Positions 9,885 to 18,756 are shown, numbered from the stretch's first letter. The stretch is DNA of 35,252 bases from Myxococcaceae bacterium (GCA_020247085.1 JADCJJ010000189.1:1-35252); one strand, 5' to 3'. Notes: a model not told the origin generated them from the sequence alone. Numbers and translations: made by a program.

Positions 9885-10565
9885 ATGGCCACCGCACTCG
9901 GCATCTTCGGAGACACCGGCGGCGACATCGCCTCGTTCGACGCGGCGCTCCAGCTGTTGGCGGGCCGGGGCGCCCGACGGTTCCTCTTCGCCGGCGGCCG
10001 GTACGAGGATCTCGACGAGTGGCTCCGGCTCAAGCGCGAAGAGGCGCGCGCGCAGGCCGACTACTCCAACGGCGACTTCCTCGAGGACGTCTCGCGGTAC
10101 CTGCTGGGGCTCGACCAGCTCGAGCGCCCCGCGGCCTTCGGCTCGGCCTGGGAGCTCGCCCGCGCCATCGAAGACGTCATGCTGATGAAGGACAAGGTCG
10201 TGCGGACTCCCGAGAGGGGCTCGCTTCAGTACCAGGACTCGTCCGTTCCCCGAAAGGCGATGGACATCGTCGGAGACGTGCTGTGCTGCGTGGTGCACGA
10301 CAAGAACGACCTCGATAAAGACGACATGGTGAACGCCGCGGTGCTCGTGCACGGGAAGGAGGGCGCGCCGAAGGTGGTGCAGATTGGCCCGCGCTACTTC
10401 GTGACGCCGGGCCGCGTGAAGGGTGGCTCGAAGTCGTCGGTGGGGCTGCTCGAGGTCGTCGACCGCCAGCTCGTCTTTTCGGCCTTCTCGCTCGACGGCG
10501 CGACGCTGATCGACCGGCAGCCGCTGCCGATTGGTGGCACCAAGACGAAGCTGTCGGTGAAGTGA
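9885..10565 (+). CDS. Conserved hypothetical protein, probable metallophosphoesterase-like fold without the usual metal ligands
   Basis: ATG 9885; MATALGIFGDTGGDIASFDAALQLLAGRGARRFLFAGGRYEDL resembles the MPE start (SDTHGN...GDLV); VQIGPRYFVTPGRVKGGSKSSVGLLEV resembles the MPE end (VNPGSV...YAVLE). Confidence 0.55.
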   Translation: MATALGIFGDTGGDIASFDAALQLLAGRGARRFLFAGGRYEDLDEWLRLKREEARAQADYSNGDFLEDVSRYLLGLDQLERPAAFGSAWELARAIEDVMLMKDKVVRTPERGSLQYQDSSVPRKAMDIVGDVLCCVVHDKNDLDKDDMVNAAVLVHGKEGAPKVVQIGPRYFVTPGRVKGGSKSSVGLLEVVDRQLVFSAFSLDGATLIDRQPLPIGGTKTKLSVK

Positions 10566-10566
10566 C

Positions 10567-11124
10567 GTGCGCCAGGTCGCGCTCTTTGGAGGCAGCTTCA
10601 ACCCGCCGCACGTCGGCCACCTGATGGCGGCCACCTTCGTGCGCGCGACGCGAGCGGTCGACGAGGTATGGCTCGTGCCGGCGTTCGACCACCCGTTCGG
10701 AAAAGCCCTGACGCCGTTCGACGACCGGGTCGCGCTCTGCGAGCGCCTCGGGCAGGACTGCGGGCCCTGGTTCAAGGTCAGCCGCGCCGAGGCCGAGGTC
10801 GGCAAGGAAGGCCGCACAATCGAGCTGCTCGAGTACCTACTGCCCCAGCACCCGGACACGCGCTTTCACTTCGTCATCGGCAGCGACATTCTCGCCGACC
10901 TGCCGAAGTGGAAGGCGTGGGATCGAATCGAGGCGCTGGTCGAGGTGGTCGTGCTGCACCGCGCCGGCTTCCCGTCACCGCGGGCTTTTGGGCCTCCGAT
11001 CGTCGAGGTGTCGTCGACCGCCGTTCGTGCTGCGCTGAACGCCGGGCTCCGCCCCGATGGGTTGGTGCCGCGTCAGGTGCTCGACCTCATCGAGTCGCGT
11101 CAGCTCACCTTCGGCCACCCGTGA
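10567..11124 (+). CDS. nadD: Nicotinate-nucleotide adenylyltransferase
   Basis: GGSFNPPHVGHLMAA, FVIGSDILADLPKWKAWDRI, VEVSSTAVRAAL; GTG start 1 nt after previous stop. Confidence 0.93.
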   Translation: MRQVALFGGSFNPPHVGHLMAATFVRATRAVDEVWLVPAFDHPFGKALTPFDDRVALCERLGQDCGPWFKVSRAEAEVGKEGRTIELLEYLLPQHPDTRFHFVIGSDILADLPKWKAWDRIEALVEVVVLHRAGFPSPRAFGPPIVEVSSTAVRAALNAGLRPDGLVPRQVLDLIESRQLTFGHP

Positions 11125-11163
11125 CGGGCGAAGCTCCTCGCTGACGATGACCCTGAATCGCCC

Positions 11164-11205
11164 GGGCTGGCGATACCGGGAGCGCCCACAGAATCGCCCC
11201 AGCCC
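11164..11205. promoter_or_regulatory. Strong stem-loop (11 bp, 2-nt bulge) downstream of nadD
   Basis: GGGCTGGCGAT (11164-11174) pairs with ATCGCC-cc-AGCCC (11193-11205), with inner GGG-AGCG-CCC hairpin. Terminator or RNA switch. Confidence 0.5.
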
Positions 11206-11221
11206 TGCGCAACGCACCACC

Positions 11222-11259
11222 TCGCAAGGTCGAATAATGAGCGTTATGTCAACTTGCGA
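11222..11259. promoter_or_regulatory. Inverted repeat upstream of the lipoprotein gene
   Basis: TCGCAAG (11222-11228) / CTTGCGA (11253-11259), inner ATAA (11234-11237) / TTAT (11244-11247) around loop TGAGCG. Confidence 0.4.
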
Positions 11260-11312
11260 CGGGTCGCTTTCGAGGGTGGGTGCGTCGTGGGTCTGGCCTA
11301 CCTTCAGCCCAA

Positions 11313-11882
11313 GTGTGGCCGTGTCCCTTCGCGTTCCGTCGCCGGTTTGTCGCTTCGCTGGGTGGAGCCGTGGTGCTGGTGGCATGCCCGTCGCCGCGTC
11401 AATCCACCGCCTCGGAGTCGCCGGTAAGCGCGCTCGACGCCGGCGCGAGGAGTGACGCGGGGCTCCTCCTTCCCCCGCTCGCCTTTCGCCTGGGGGTCGA
11501 GCTCGCCGACGGAGGCTGGTTGTCGTTCGACGCCGCGTCGTCTTTGGCCCACGCCCCGCCGGCGGTGGCGCTCGAGCTGAGCAGCCCGCTCGAACTCGTC
11601 GGGGCCCGCGTACGGCTGTTCGACTGGAGCGACTCCGTCGTCCCGGGCGACGACATGGTGACGTCAGGAGACGGCGGCTTCCAGGCCCGAATTCGGCCGC
11701 TGCGTGCGCTCGAGGCCGGCCGCGCCTACGAGCTCGTCGTCGATGGAGAGATCGACACGACTTTCTCCGACACCTTCGGTCGGCAGCACGCGGACGTCCG
11801 GTTGCGGCTGCAGATCGACGGCGACGTTCAGCCTACGCGCACGCAGGTCAGGCCCTCCCGAAAGAAGCCTCTGCAGCCCTGA
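11313..11882 (+). CDS. Hypothetical lipoprotein
   Basis: Lipobox LVAC in RRRFVASLGGAVVLVACPSP; beta-rich domain ending VRLRLQIDGDVQ. Start uncertain (GTG 11280 or 11313). Confidence 0.6.
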   Translation: MWPCPFAFRRRFVASLGGAVVLVACPSPRQSTASESPVSALDAGARSDAGLLLPPLAFRLGVELADGGWLSFDAASSLAHAPPAVALELSSPLELVGARVRLFDWSDSVVPGDDMVTSGDGGFQARIRPLRALEAGRAYELVVDGEIDTTFSDTFGRQHADVRLRLQIDGDVQPTRTQVRPSRKKPLQP

Positions 11883-11920
11883 CCAGCTTCGCCGAGCGAC
11901 CGTCCCCCGCCGGCCTGGTC
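11881..11920. terminator. Candidate terminator between convergent genes
   Basis: GACCAG(cttc)GCCG pairs with CGGCCTGGTC; no T-tract. Confidence 0.3.
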
Positions 11921-11970
11921 GGTTCCAACACTGGCGCGCTTCGAGACCTGGGCACACGCGGCGTCGCGTC

Positions 11971-12801
11971 CTACGGCAACGCGAGCAGCAGCTTCGAGAC
12001 GTCGTACAGCACCTCGCCGCGCTCGAAGCGCGGGCGGCGCTCGAGGTGCCAGGCCGACTCCTCCGCGAGGCGCCACAGGCACCACTCGAGCACGCTGCGG
12101 AGGTTGATCGCGTCGTACAGGTTGTACTCGACGAGCACGCGCAGGGCCTTCACGTCGCGGTGGGCGTTCCACAGGCGCCAGAGGTGAACGGCGTCGAGGC
12201 CCCTCACGCCCTTGAGGTGCGGCGGTCGATCGAGCTGCAGCGCCTCTTCGATGCCCTTGAGCCCGCCCTTGAGGCCGACGCGGCGCACGAGGAAGCGCAG
12301 ATCGACGTGGGCGATGGCCTCGGGGAACCCACCCTCGGCGAAGGCCTTTCGCAGGGTCGGCACGTCGAAGGCGGCGCCGTTGAACGTCACCCAGATGGGG
12401 CTGGCGGCGAGCCGCTCCGGCAGGCCCTGGAGCGTGTGGCCGCGGCGGAACGTGGCCACGCCGGCACGGTCCATCAGGCCCACCACCGTCGGCTGCTCGT
12501 CTCCGTCGGCCTCGATGTCGAAGAAAACCGTCTGGTCGACGAAGTGCGGGTACAGGCGCCAGTGCTCCCGTGGCGGCACGAGCGCCGCAAGCCGGGGCAC
12601 GTCGCCGGCGGCGAGGGCTGCGCGGGCCTCGGCGATGCGGCCCACGGTCTCGGCGTCGAGGCGGGGCGACATGACGGTGCCCTTCGCGGCCGCGGCCTCA
12701 AACTGGTCCCACCTCTCGAGGCCGCGCGCCCACAGCTCGCGCTCCCGGAATGGGCCCACCCCCTTCGAGAGCTGAAAGGTGCGCTCGAGGAAGCCGCTCA
12801 T
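11971..12801 (-). CDS. Ribonuclease H-like (YprB-type) exonuclease-domain protein
   Basis: 276 aa from ATG 12801; VFFDIEADGDEQPTVVGL, WVTFNGAAFDVPTLRKAF, HVDLRFLVRRVGLKGGLKGIE, LVEYNLYDAINLRSVLEW (DEDD-like). Confidence 0.8.
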   Translation of the reverse strand: MSGFLERTFQLSKGVGPFRERELWARGLERWDQFEAAAAKGTVMSPRLDAETVGRIAEARAALAAGDVPRLAALVPPREHWRLYPHFVDQTVFFDIEADGDEQPTVVGLMDRAGVATFRRGHTLQGLPERLAASPIWVTFNGAAFDVPTLRKAFAEGGFPEAIAHVDLRFLVRRVGLKGGLKGIEEALQLDRPPHLKGVRGLDAVHLWRLWNAHRDVKALRVLVEYNLYDAINLRSVLEWCLWRLAEESAWHLERRPRFERGEVLYDVSKLLLALP

Positions 12802-12802
12802 C

Positions 12803-13213
12803 TCAGCGCGTCGGCACCGTGCCGCCGACCAGCGCGTCGATGAGGGGCAGATCGGCCTCGCAGAACGGCAGCGCCTGCATCTCGGCCGGCGTCGCGAAGC
12901 GCAGCGCCTGGGCGCCGAGGGCACGGGGCTCACCGTCGACGATCTCGGCGGCGAAGAGCTGGAGCTCGACCAGCACGTCCGGGTACGCGTGCTCGGTGCG
13001 CCAGAGGCGGCGGCCAACCGACAGGCGCACCGCGAGCTCCTCTTCGCCCTCGCGCACCAGCGCCTGCGCCTCGGACTCGCCCGGCTCCACCTTCCCGCCG
13101 GGGAACTCCCAGAGGTTCGCGCGGCTCGCCCCGGGCAGCCGCTGCTGCACCAGGAAGCGGCTCGGGTCACCGGGACTGGGAATGAGCCCGGCGACGACGC
13201 GGATCCGCCTCAA
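12803..13213 (-). CDS. NUDIX hydrolase (MutT/8-oxo-dGTP diphosphatase-like)
   Basis: Nudix box GGKVEPGESEAQALVREGEEEL; probable TTG start at 13213 overlapping the upstream TGA; stop adjoins next ATG. Confidence 0.8.
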   Translation of the reverse strand: MRRIRVVAGLIPSPGDPSRFLVQQRLPGASRANLWEFPGGKVEPGESEAQALVREGEEELAVRLSVGRRLWRTEHAYPDVLVELQLFAAEIVDGEPRALGAQALRFATPAEMQALPFCEADLPLIDALVGGTVPTR

Positions 13214-14403
13214 CCGCCGCTCCCGACGAGCTGGAGCGCGTAGAGCGTGCCGAGGTTGGTGAGCACGTACAGGCGGTTGCCGCCGCGGGCCGAGGTAAAT
13301 CGCGACGGCGTCGCCGTCACCCCGCGGCCGGGGTTCCAGGCGGCCCGCACGCGCCCAACCGACGGGTCCACGAAGGCCAGCGCCGTCGAGGTCGGCACGA
13401 CGACGTACCCGCGCGTCATCACCGGCGCCAGGCCTGCGTTGTTCCCCTTCCCCTTTGGCGTCCGATCCGAGAGGTCGAGCGCCCACAGTGCGCGGCCCGT
13501 CCGTGTCTCGATGGCTGTCAGGGTGCCGTCTCCGGTGCAGAAGAGCACCTCTCCGCGCAGCAGCAGGGAGGTGATGCCGCCCCGCGGCGACGTCCACAGA
13601 ATGTCGCCGGTCTTCGCGTCGAGGGCGTAGACGCCATCCTTGTAGCTGGCTGCGTAGAGGCGCCCGTTCTCGTCGAGCACCGGGGCCGAGTCGACGTCCT
13701 TGAACTGTTGGCCGCCCGAGAGGGTCAGCCGGCGTTCCCACCGGGCGACGCCGTCGTCGAGGCCCACGGCGACGAGGAACCCGTCGGCGAAGCCCGCGTA
13801 GGCCAGCCCGTCCTCGACCACCGGCCGCGACGCGCCCCGCACCGTGAAGCCCTGCGGAAGGTCGCGCTTGTACTGCCACGTCCACTTGCCGCTCGAGCGG
13901 TCGACCGCGAACAGCGTGTCCTGCGACGACGTCACCAGCACGAGCCCCTCGGAGATGACGGGGGTGGTGAGCAGCTCCTCACCGGCCTTGAACTCCCACA
14001 CCGTCTCGCCCGACAGCACGCGGAGGGCGTAGAGCACCCCGTCGCCCCCGGGCACGTAGGCGATGCCCTGCGCGATGGCGGCGCCCGAGAAGAAGCGCAC
14101 GGTCGTCTTCTTCTCCCACAGCAGGGCGCCGTCGATGGGAGACAGACAGCGAATGCCGCCGTCGCGGGTGGTGACGATGATGCGCTCGGTGTCGGGGTCG
14201 ACGGCCGGGCGGGCGGTCTCTCGGGGCTGGTACTCGAGGAGCTCGAGCTTCACCAGCGGCGACGACCACGCGACGTCCCACAGGCGCGGGGGGCTGACCT
14301 GCGCCACCCGAACCGGCATCGTCGGGTCGTCGCTCAGGGGAATCGCGCGGCAGCCGATGACGGCGAGCACGACGACGCCCAGCAGCCCGAACCGCCTTGT
14401 CAT
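13210..14403 (-). CDS. PQQ-like beta-propeller lipoprotein, BamB-like
   Basis: Lipobox VLAVIGC; repeated blades (GDGVLYALRVLSGETVWEFKAGEELLTTPVIS, KDGVYALDAKTGDILWTSP). Confidence 0.85.
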   Translation of the reverse strand: MTRRFGLLGVVVLAVIGCRAIPLSDDPTMPVRVAQVSPPRLWDVAWSSPLVKLELLEYQPRETARPAVDPDTERIIVTTRDGGIRCLSPIDGALLWEKKTTVRFFSGAAIAQGIAYVPGGDGVLYALRVLSGETVWEFKAGEELLTTPVISEGLVLVTSSQDTLFAVDRSSGKWTWQYKRDLPQGFTVRGASRPVVEDGLAYAGFADGFLVAVGLDDGVARWERRLTLSGGQQFKDVDSAPVLDENGRLYAASYKDGVYALDAKTGDILWTSPRGGITSLLLRGEVLFCTGDGTLTAIETRTGRALWALDLSDRTPKGKGNNAGLAPVMTRGYVVVPTSTALAFVDPSVGRVRAAWNPGRGVTATPSRFTSARGGNRLYVLTNLGTLYALQLVGSGG

Positions 14404-15191
14404 CAGAGGCCCGCGTCGGAAGCGGCGGCCGCCGGAGCGGCAGGGAGCGCGACCCCCTTCGCGGCGAGCAGGCCCATGCGCTCCTTGGCCAGCCGGGCCG
14501 CCGACGAGTCGGCGGCGCTCGACGACACCTCGCCGTAGCGCTTCATCGCGCCCGTCAGGTCGTTCTTCTTCTCGAGGATCCGGGCGTGGTGGTACAGCCC
14601 CATACCCTTGAGGAAGTCCGTCTTGTTCTCTTGAGCGAGCTTCTCGAAAGCCGCCGCGGCCTCATCGAGCTTCCCGGTCTGCTCGAGCGCATACCCCCTC
14701 GCCTCCAGCGCGACGGGGCGCAGCGGGTCGGCCGGGTCGGCGTCCTTCAGGAACTCCTCAGCGAGCTTCAGCGCGTCATCGGCCTTGCCCTGCCGCAGCA
14801 TCGCCTGCGCGAGCGGGAGCGCGGCGTGAGCTGCCGACTTGCGGCCCTTGTGCTCGGCGCGGAAGCCCGAGAGCTTCGCGATGATCGCCTCGTCCTTCTC
14901 CCTATCGGACTTGAAGGGCGGGTCCTCGTCTTTCGGGGCGTCGGCCGGCGCGGTCGCGCTCACCTGGCGGTCGAGCACCTTCAAGGCCGCGCCGTACTCG
15001 TACATCGCGGCCTCGTTGGCGCGCTTCTGGACGTGGCTCACGAGCGCGACGATGCCCCCGACACCGACGAACGCCAGCACGCCGAGGACGACGTTCTTGC
15101 CGTGCTGCTCGAGGAACGGAACGGCCTGTTGGCCGAGCTTCTGGAACTCGTCGGGGCTCTTGAGTTCCTTCAAGTCTTTCTTGGTCGTCAT
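14403..15191 (-). CDS. YfgM-like TPR membrane protein
   Basis: ATG 15191; cytosolic N-terminus, TM NVVLGVLAFVGVGGIVALV, TPRs; upstream of BamB-like gene as in yfgM-bamB. Confidence 0.75.
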   Translation of the reverse strand: MTTKKDLKELKSPDEFQKLGQQAVPFLEQHGKNVVLGVLAFVGVGGIVALVSHVQKRANEAAMYEYGAALKVLDRQVSATAPADAPKDEDPPFKSDREKDEAIIAKLSGFRAEHKGRKSAAHAALPLAQAMLRQGKADDALKLAEEFLKDADPADPLRPVALEARGYALEQTGKLDEAAAAFEKLAQENKTDFLKGMGLYHHARILEKKNDLTGAMKRYGEVSSSAADSSAARLAKERMGLLAAKGVALPAAPAAAASDAGL

Positions 15192-15251
15192 GGCGGGCGG
15201 GCTTCTGACGCTCCTCGGTGGGCCTGTCAACGGCGACCGAGGGCCCTGATT

Positions 15252-15761
15252 TCACCGCGCGCTCGCCAGCCCGTCCCCCGATCGCCGCCGCAGCTCGAGG
15301 TGGAGCGTGAGCAGCTCGTCCTCGCGAGCGGCGAGGGCCGCGAGCGCCTCGGGGCCGTACCGGGCGACGAAGCGCGTCTGTTCGTCGAGCCGGGTCCCCA
15401 CGCGCCGGGCGCGCTCGAGCAGCCCCGCCTCTCTTTCCGGCGGCACCTGCCCGCTGGCGCGCGCCGCCTGCACCGCCGCCTCGGCCTCGCTGACGCGCTG
15501 GCCGATGGCCCGCCGCGCCACGCTGCGCCCCACGTACTCCGAGATGGCCGCCGAGAGCCGCTGCTGCGTGAGCGCGTCGAGCCCGGCCTCCTCGAGCGCC
15601 CGGGCGTGCGCCTTGGCGAGCCGGCGGGCGGTCGAAGGCTCGCTCGCGCCACAGGCCGGGTCGAGCGCCTGAAGGAGGGTCTGCTGGTACATGATGAAGG
15701 CGTGGACCGACGCCGACGACAACTGGACCGATGCAAGTCGAAGGGTGCGTTCGTCGCTCAT
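15252..15761 (-). CDS. Hypothetical protein, alpha-helical
   Basis: 169 aa from ATG 15761; 5' region carries an inverted repeat. Confidence 0.6.
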   Translation of the reverse strand: MSDERTLRLASVQLSSASVHAFIMYQQTLLQALDPACGASEPSTARRLAKAHARALEEAGLDALTQQRLSAAISEYVGRSVARRAIGQRVSEAEAAVQAARASGQVPPEREAGLLERARRVGTRLDEQTRFVARYGPEALAALAAREDELLTLHLELRRRSGDGLASAR

Positions 15762-15763
15762 GG

Positions 15764-15784
15764 GGGTAGTCCGGGACCCTACCC
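15764..15784. promoter_or_regulatory. Inverted repeat GGGTAG-N9-CTACCC in a divergent intergenic region
   Basis: Seen directly; begins 3 nt upstream of the minus-strand ATG and faces the divergent kinase gene. Confidence 0.4.
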
Positions 15785-15854
15785 TTTCTCGGCAGCGTCG
15801 TGCCCTGATGCGCCATAGTCTCTGAGTCGGCGGCGCGAGGGCCGCACGTCACCC

Positions 15855-18698
15855 GTGTCCAATTCGAACCCCAGAGCCGGTGACCAGGCCGGCAATGCGC
15901 CTCCCCTCGAGGGACAGTCGTCGGCGGGCGGCCGCCCATCCTCCGAGCCCGACATCGGCCTGTCGAACACCGTCCACTCCGGAGAGCGCGAGGCGCCCGG
16001 TGATCCGCCAGAGCTCGGGCTCGAGACGACTCATCACTCGGGCGAACACCCCGGCCCCGAGCAGCCACACGGCCCGGGCCTCGCCCGGGGTGCCACCATC
16101 GACCGGTACGTGGTGCTCGCCCCGCTCGGCGCCGGTGGCATGGGTGAGGTCTACGCCGCCTGGGACCCGATGCTCGACCGCAAGGTGGCCATCAAGCTGC
16201 TCAAGGCCGAGCACCAGGGCACCTCGTACGCCGACGACCTGCGCCACCGGCTGCTCCGCGAGGCGCGGGCGCTAGCCCGCTTGAGCCACCCCAACGTCGT
16301 GACGGTGCACGACGTCGGCGTCATCGACGATCAGATCTACCTGGCGATGGAGTTCGTCGAGGGGCAGACGCTGACCAGCTGGCTGTCGGAAAAGCCCCGG
16401 TCGTGGCGCGAGGTGCTCGAGCTGTTCCTGCAGGCCGGCGAGGGGCTGGCGGCGGCGCACGCGGCTGGCGTCACCCACCGTGACTTCAAGCCCGACAACG
16501 TGGTCGTGAGCCGCCAGGGCCGCGCGCGGGTGATGGACTTCGGCCTGGCCTTCGAGCACGGGCGTGAGCGCGAGCAGCCGCCGGTGCCCGTCACGGTGCC
16601 GCCGGGCTCGCTGCAGCGTCGCATCACCCAACCCGGCACCATGCTCGGCACGCCGGCGTACATGGCGCCTGAGGCGCTGTTCGGCAAGCCGACGGATCCG
16701 CGCAGCGACGAGTTCAGCTTCGCCGTCGCGCTCTACGAGGCGCTGTACGGCGTGCGGCCCTTCGAGGGCGACACGGTGCCGGCCGTCATCGTCGAGATGC
16801 AGCTCAACCGGGTCCGCCCGCCGCCGCGCGCGACCCGGGTGCCTCGGCGCATTCACCTGCTCCTGCTGAAGGCGCTCCGCGTCGAGCCCGGCGAGCGGTT
16901 TCAGTCGCTTCGGGCGCTGCTCATCCACCTCGGGCGCCGCAGCACCTCGCGGCGCCGCGGGCTCATCACCGCCTCGTTGGTGGCGCTCACCGTCACCTCC
17001 GTCGCCATCGTCGCGGCGATGGCCCGCCGAGAGGCGCAGCGCTGCGCCGGCGTCTCGGCGCGGCTCTCGGGCATCTGGGACGACGGGGCCCGCGGCGATG
17101 CGCGCCGCGCCTTCCTCGCCACGGGCCGCCCCTGGGCCGCGAGCGCCTTCAGCGCGACCGAGTCGCTGATGGACGTGTGGGGGCGCCGGTGGGTCGACCG
17201 GCGCCGGGCGGTCTGCGAGGCCTCGTTCGGCCAGGCCGACGAGCAGGTCGGCGCCACCATCGTGTGCCTGGGGCGGAAGCTCGCAGACTTCGACGCGACG
17301 GCGCGGCTCTTGCGCAGCGCCGACCCTGACGTCGTCGAGCGCGCCGTCTCTCTGGCGGCCGCGCTGCCCGACCTCGAGGGGTGCGACCCGCGCGCTGCGT
17401 CGATGACGCCCGCGCCGAACGAGGTGGGCACCTCTCGCGAGGCCCTGGCGAAGGCCAAGGCGCTCCTCGAGGCCGGCAAACTCAAGGAGGCCCACGCCGC
17501 CGCCGACCAGGCGCTGGCCGGCGCCCTGGCCGCGGACGAGGGCGGCGCGCTGGCCGAGGCGACCTTGCTCTCGGCGCGGCTCGCCGCCGCCGAGCTCGAC
17601 TACGTCAAGGGCGACCAGCTCGCCGAAGACGCGATCCTGCTCGCGCAGCAGCATGGCGACGACGAGGTGCTCGCCCGGGCGTGGGTCGACCGGGTCGGGT
17701 TCGCCGCCGCAGGCACGGGCCTGCTCGACGACGCCGAGCGCTGGGCCCGCTACGCCAGAGTGGCGGTGCGGCGGGCCGGCAGCCCGCGCGAGCTCGAGGC
17801 CTCGCTCGCCAACAACGAGGCCGTGTTGAGGAACCGGCAGGGGCGCCCCGCCGAGGCGCTCCCCCTGCACCAGCGCGCGCTCGAGCTGCGGCAGGCGTTC
17901 TATGGGCCGAGGTCGCCGCTCGCCGCGCGCAGCCTCACCAACGTCGGCAGCACGCTGCGCGCGCTCGGCCGGCCGAGGGAGGCCATCGCCTCGTTCAGGG
18001 CGGCGCTCGAGGTCGAGGAGGCCGTGCTGGCGAGCGATCACCCGGCCGTCGCCGACACGCTGAACAACCTGGCGAACGCCCTGCTCGAAGAGGGCGCCAC
18101 CGACGACGCCGTCACGGCGCTCGAGCGCTCGTTGGCCATTCGCGAAGCGGCGTTCGGCGCCGACAGCCCCAAGGTGGCGCAGTCGCTGTCGAACCTCGGG
18201 GCCGCTTACCTCGACAAGGGCCGCCTCGACGACGCGTTGCGGGTGCTGCAGCGGGCGCTCGGGCTCAAGGAGCACACCGCCGGACGGGACGCGGTCACCG
18301 TGGCGGTCACCTTGACGAACCTCGCGACGGCGCAGCGTAAGCTCGGGCGGTACGTCGAGGCGCTGGCCTCTGACGGCAGGGCCCTGGAGATCCGCCTGGC
18401 GCGTCAAGGCGCGCAGAGCCCCGAGGCCGCCCGGAACCTGCTCGGGCTGGGAGAGACGCACCTCTCCATGAAACGGCCGGCGGTCGCCAAGCCGCTGCTC
18501 GAGCAGGCCCTGCGGCTGTCAGCGCCCTCGAGCGCCGAGCACGGGGACGCGGCGTTTCAGCTGGCGCGGCTGCTGCGCCGGAGCGACCCGACCCGGGCCC
18601 GGGCGCTCGTCCGCGCGGCGCTGGCCGCCTGGCCGCCGGGATACCCCAGCCGCGCCGAGGCGAACGAGCTGCTCGAGCCCCTACCCCGCCGCCGCTGA
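15855..18698 (+). CDS. Serine/threonine protein kinase with TM segment and C-terminal TPRs
   Basis: LGAGGMGEVYAAWDPMLDRKVAIKLL, THRDFKPDNVVV, MDFGLAF, GTPAYMAPEA; TM ITASLVALTVTSVAIVAAM; TPRs (SLTNVGSTLRALGRPREAIASFRAAL). Confidence 0.93.
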   Translation: MSNSNPRAGDQAGNAPPLEGQSSAGGRPSSEPDIGLSNTVHSGEREAPGDPPELGLETTHHSGEHPGPEQPHGPGLARGATIDRYVVLAPLGAGGMGEVYAAWDPMLDRKVAIKLLKAEHQGTSYADDLRHRLLREARALARLSHPNVVTVHDVGVIDDQIYLAMEFVEGQTLTSWLSEKPRSWREVLELFLQAGEGLAAAHAAGVTHRDFKPDNVVVSRQGRARVMDFGLAFEHGREREQPPVPVTVPPGSLQRRITQPGTMLGTPAYMAPEALFGKPTDPRSDEFSFAVALYEALYGVRPFEGDTVPAVIVEMQLNRVRPPPRATRVPRRIHLLLLKALRVEPGERFQSLRALLIHLGRRSTSRRRGLITASLVALTVTSVAIVAAMARREAQRCAGVSARLSGIWDDGARGDARRAFLATGRPWAASAFSATESLMDVWGRRWVDRRRAVCEASFGQADEQVGATIVCLGRKLADFDATARLLRSADPDVVERAVSLAAALPDLEGCDPRAASMTPAPNEVGTSREALAKAKALLEAGKLKEAHAAADQALAGALAADEGGALAEATLLSARLAAAELDYVKGDQLAEDAILLAQQHGDDEVLARAWVDRVGFAAAGTGLLDDAERWARYARVAVRRAGSPRELEASLANNEAVLRNRQGRPAEALPLHQRALELRQAFYGPRSPLAARSLTNVGSTLRALGRPREAIASFRAALEVEEAVLASDHPAVADTLNNLANALLEEGATDDAVTALERSLAIREAAFGADSPKVAQSLSNLGAAYLDKGRLDDALRVLQRALGLKEHTAGRDAVTVAVTLTNLATAQRKLGRYVEALASDGRALEIRLARQGAQSPEAARNLLGLGETHLSMKRPAVAKPLLEQALRLSAPSSAEHGDAAFQLARLLRRSDPTRARALVRAALAAWPPGYPSRAEANELLEPLPRRR

Positions 18699-18715
18699 GC
18701 GGGGCCTTCGTGCCT

Positions 18716-18756
18716 CGCGGTGCGCCGTCGAGCCTCAGGGCGCAGCGAGAGCCGCG
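18716..18756. terminator. Candidate terminator between convergent genes
   Basis: CGCGG-TGCGCC (18716-18726) pairs with GGCGCA (18739-18744) and CCGCG (18752-18756); no T-tract. Confidence 0.3.

Noticed and set aside
16272-18461. 729-aa minus-strand ORF opposite the kinase
   Set aside because: Shadow ORF; kinase motifs on the plus strand are unambiguous.
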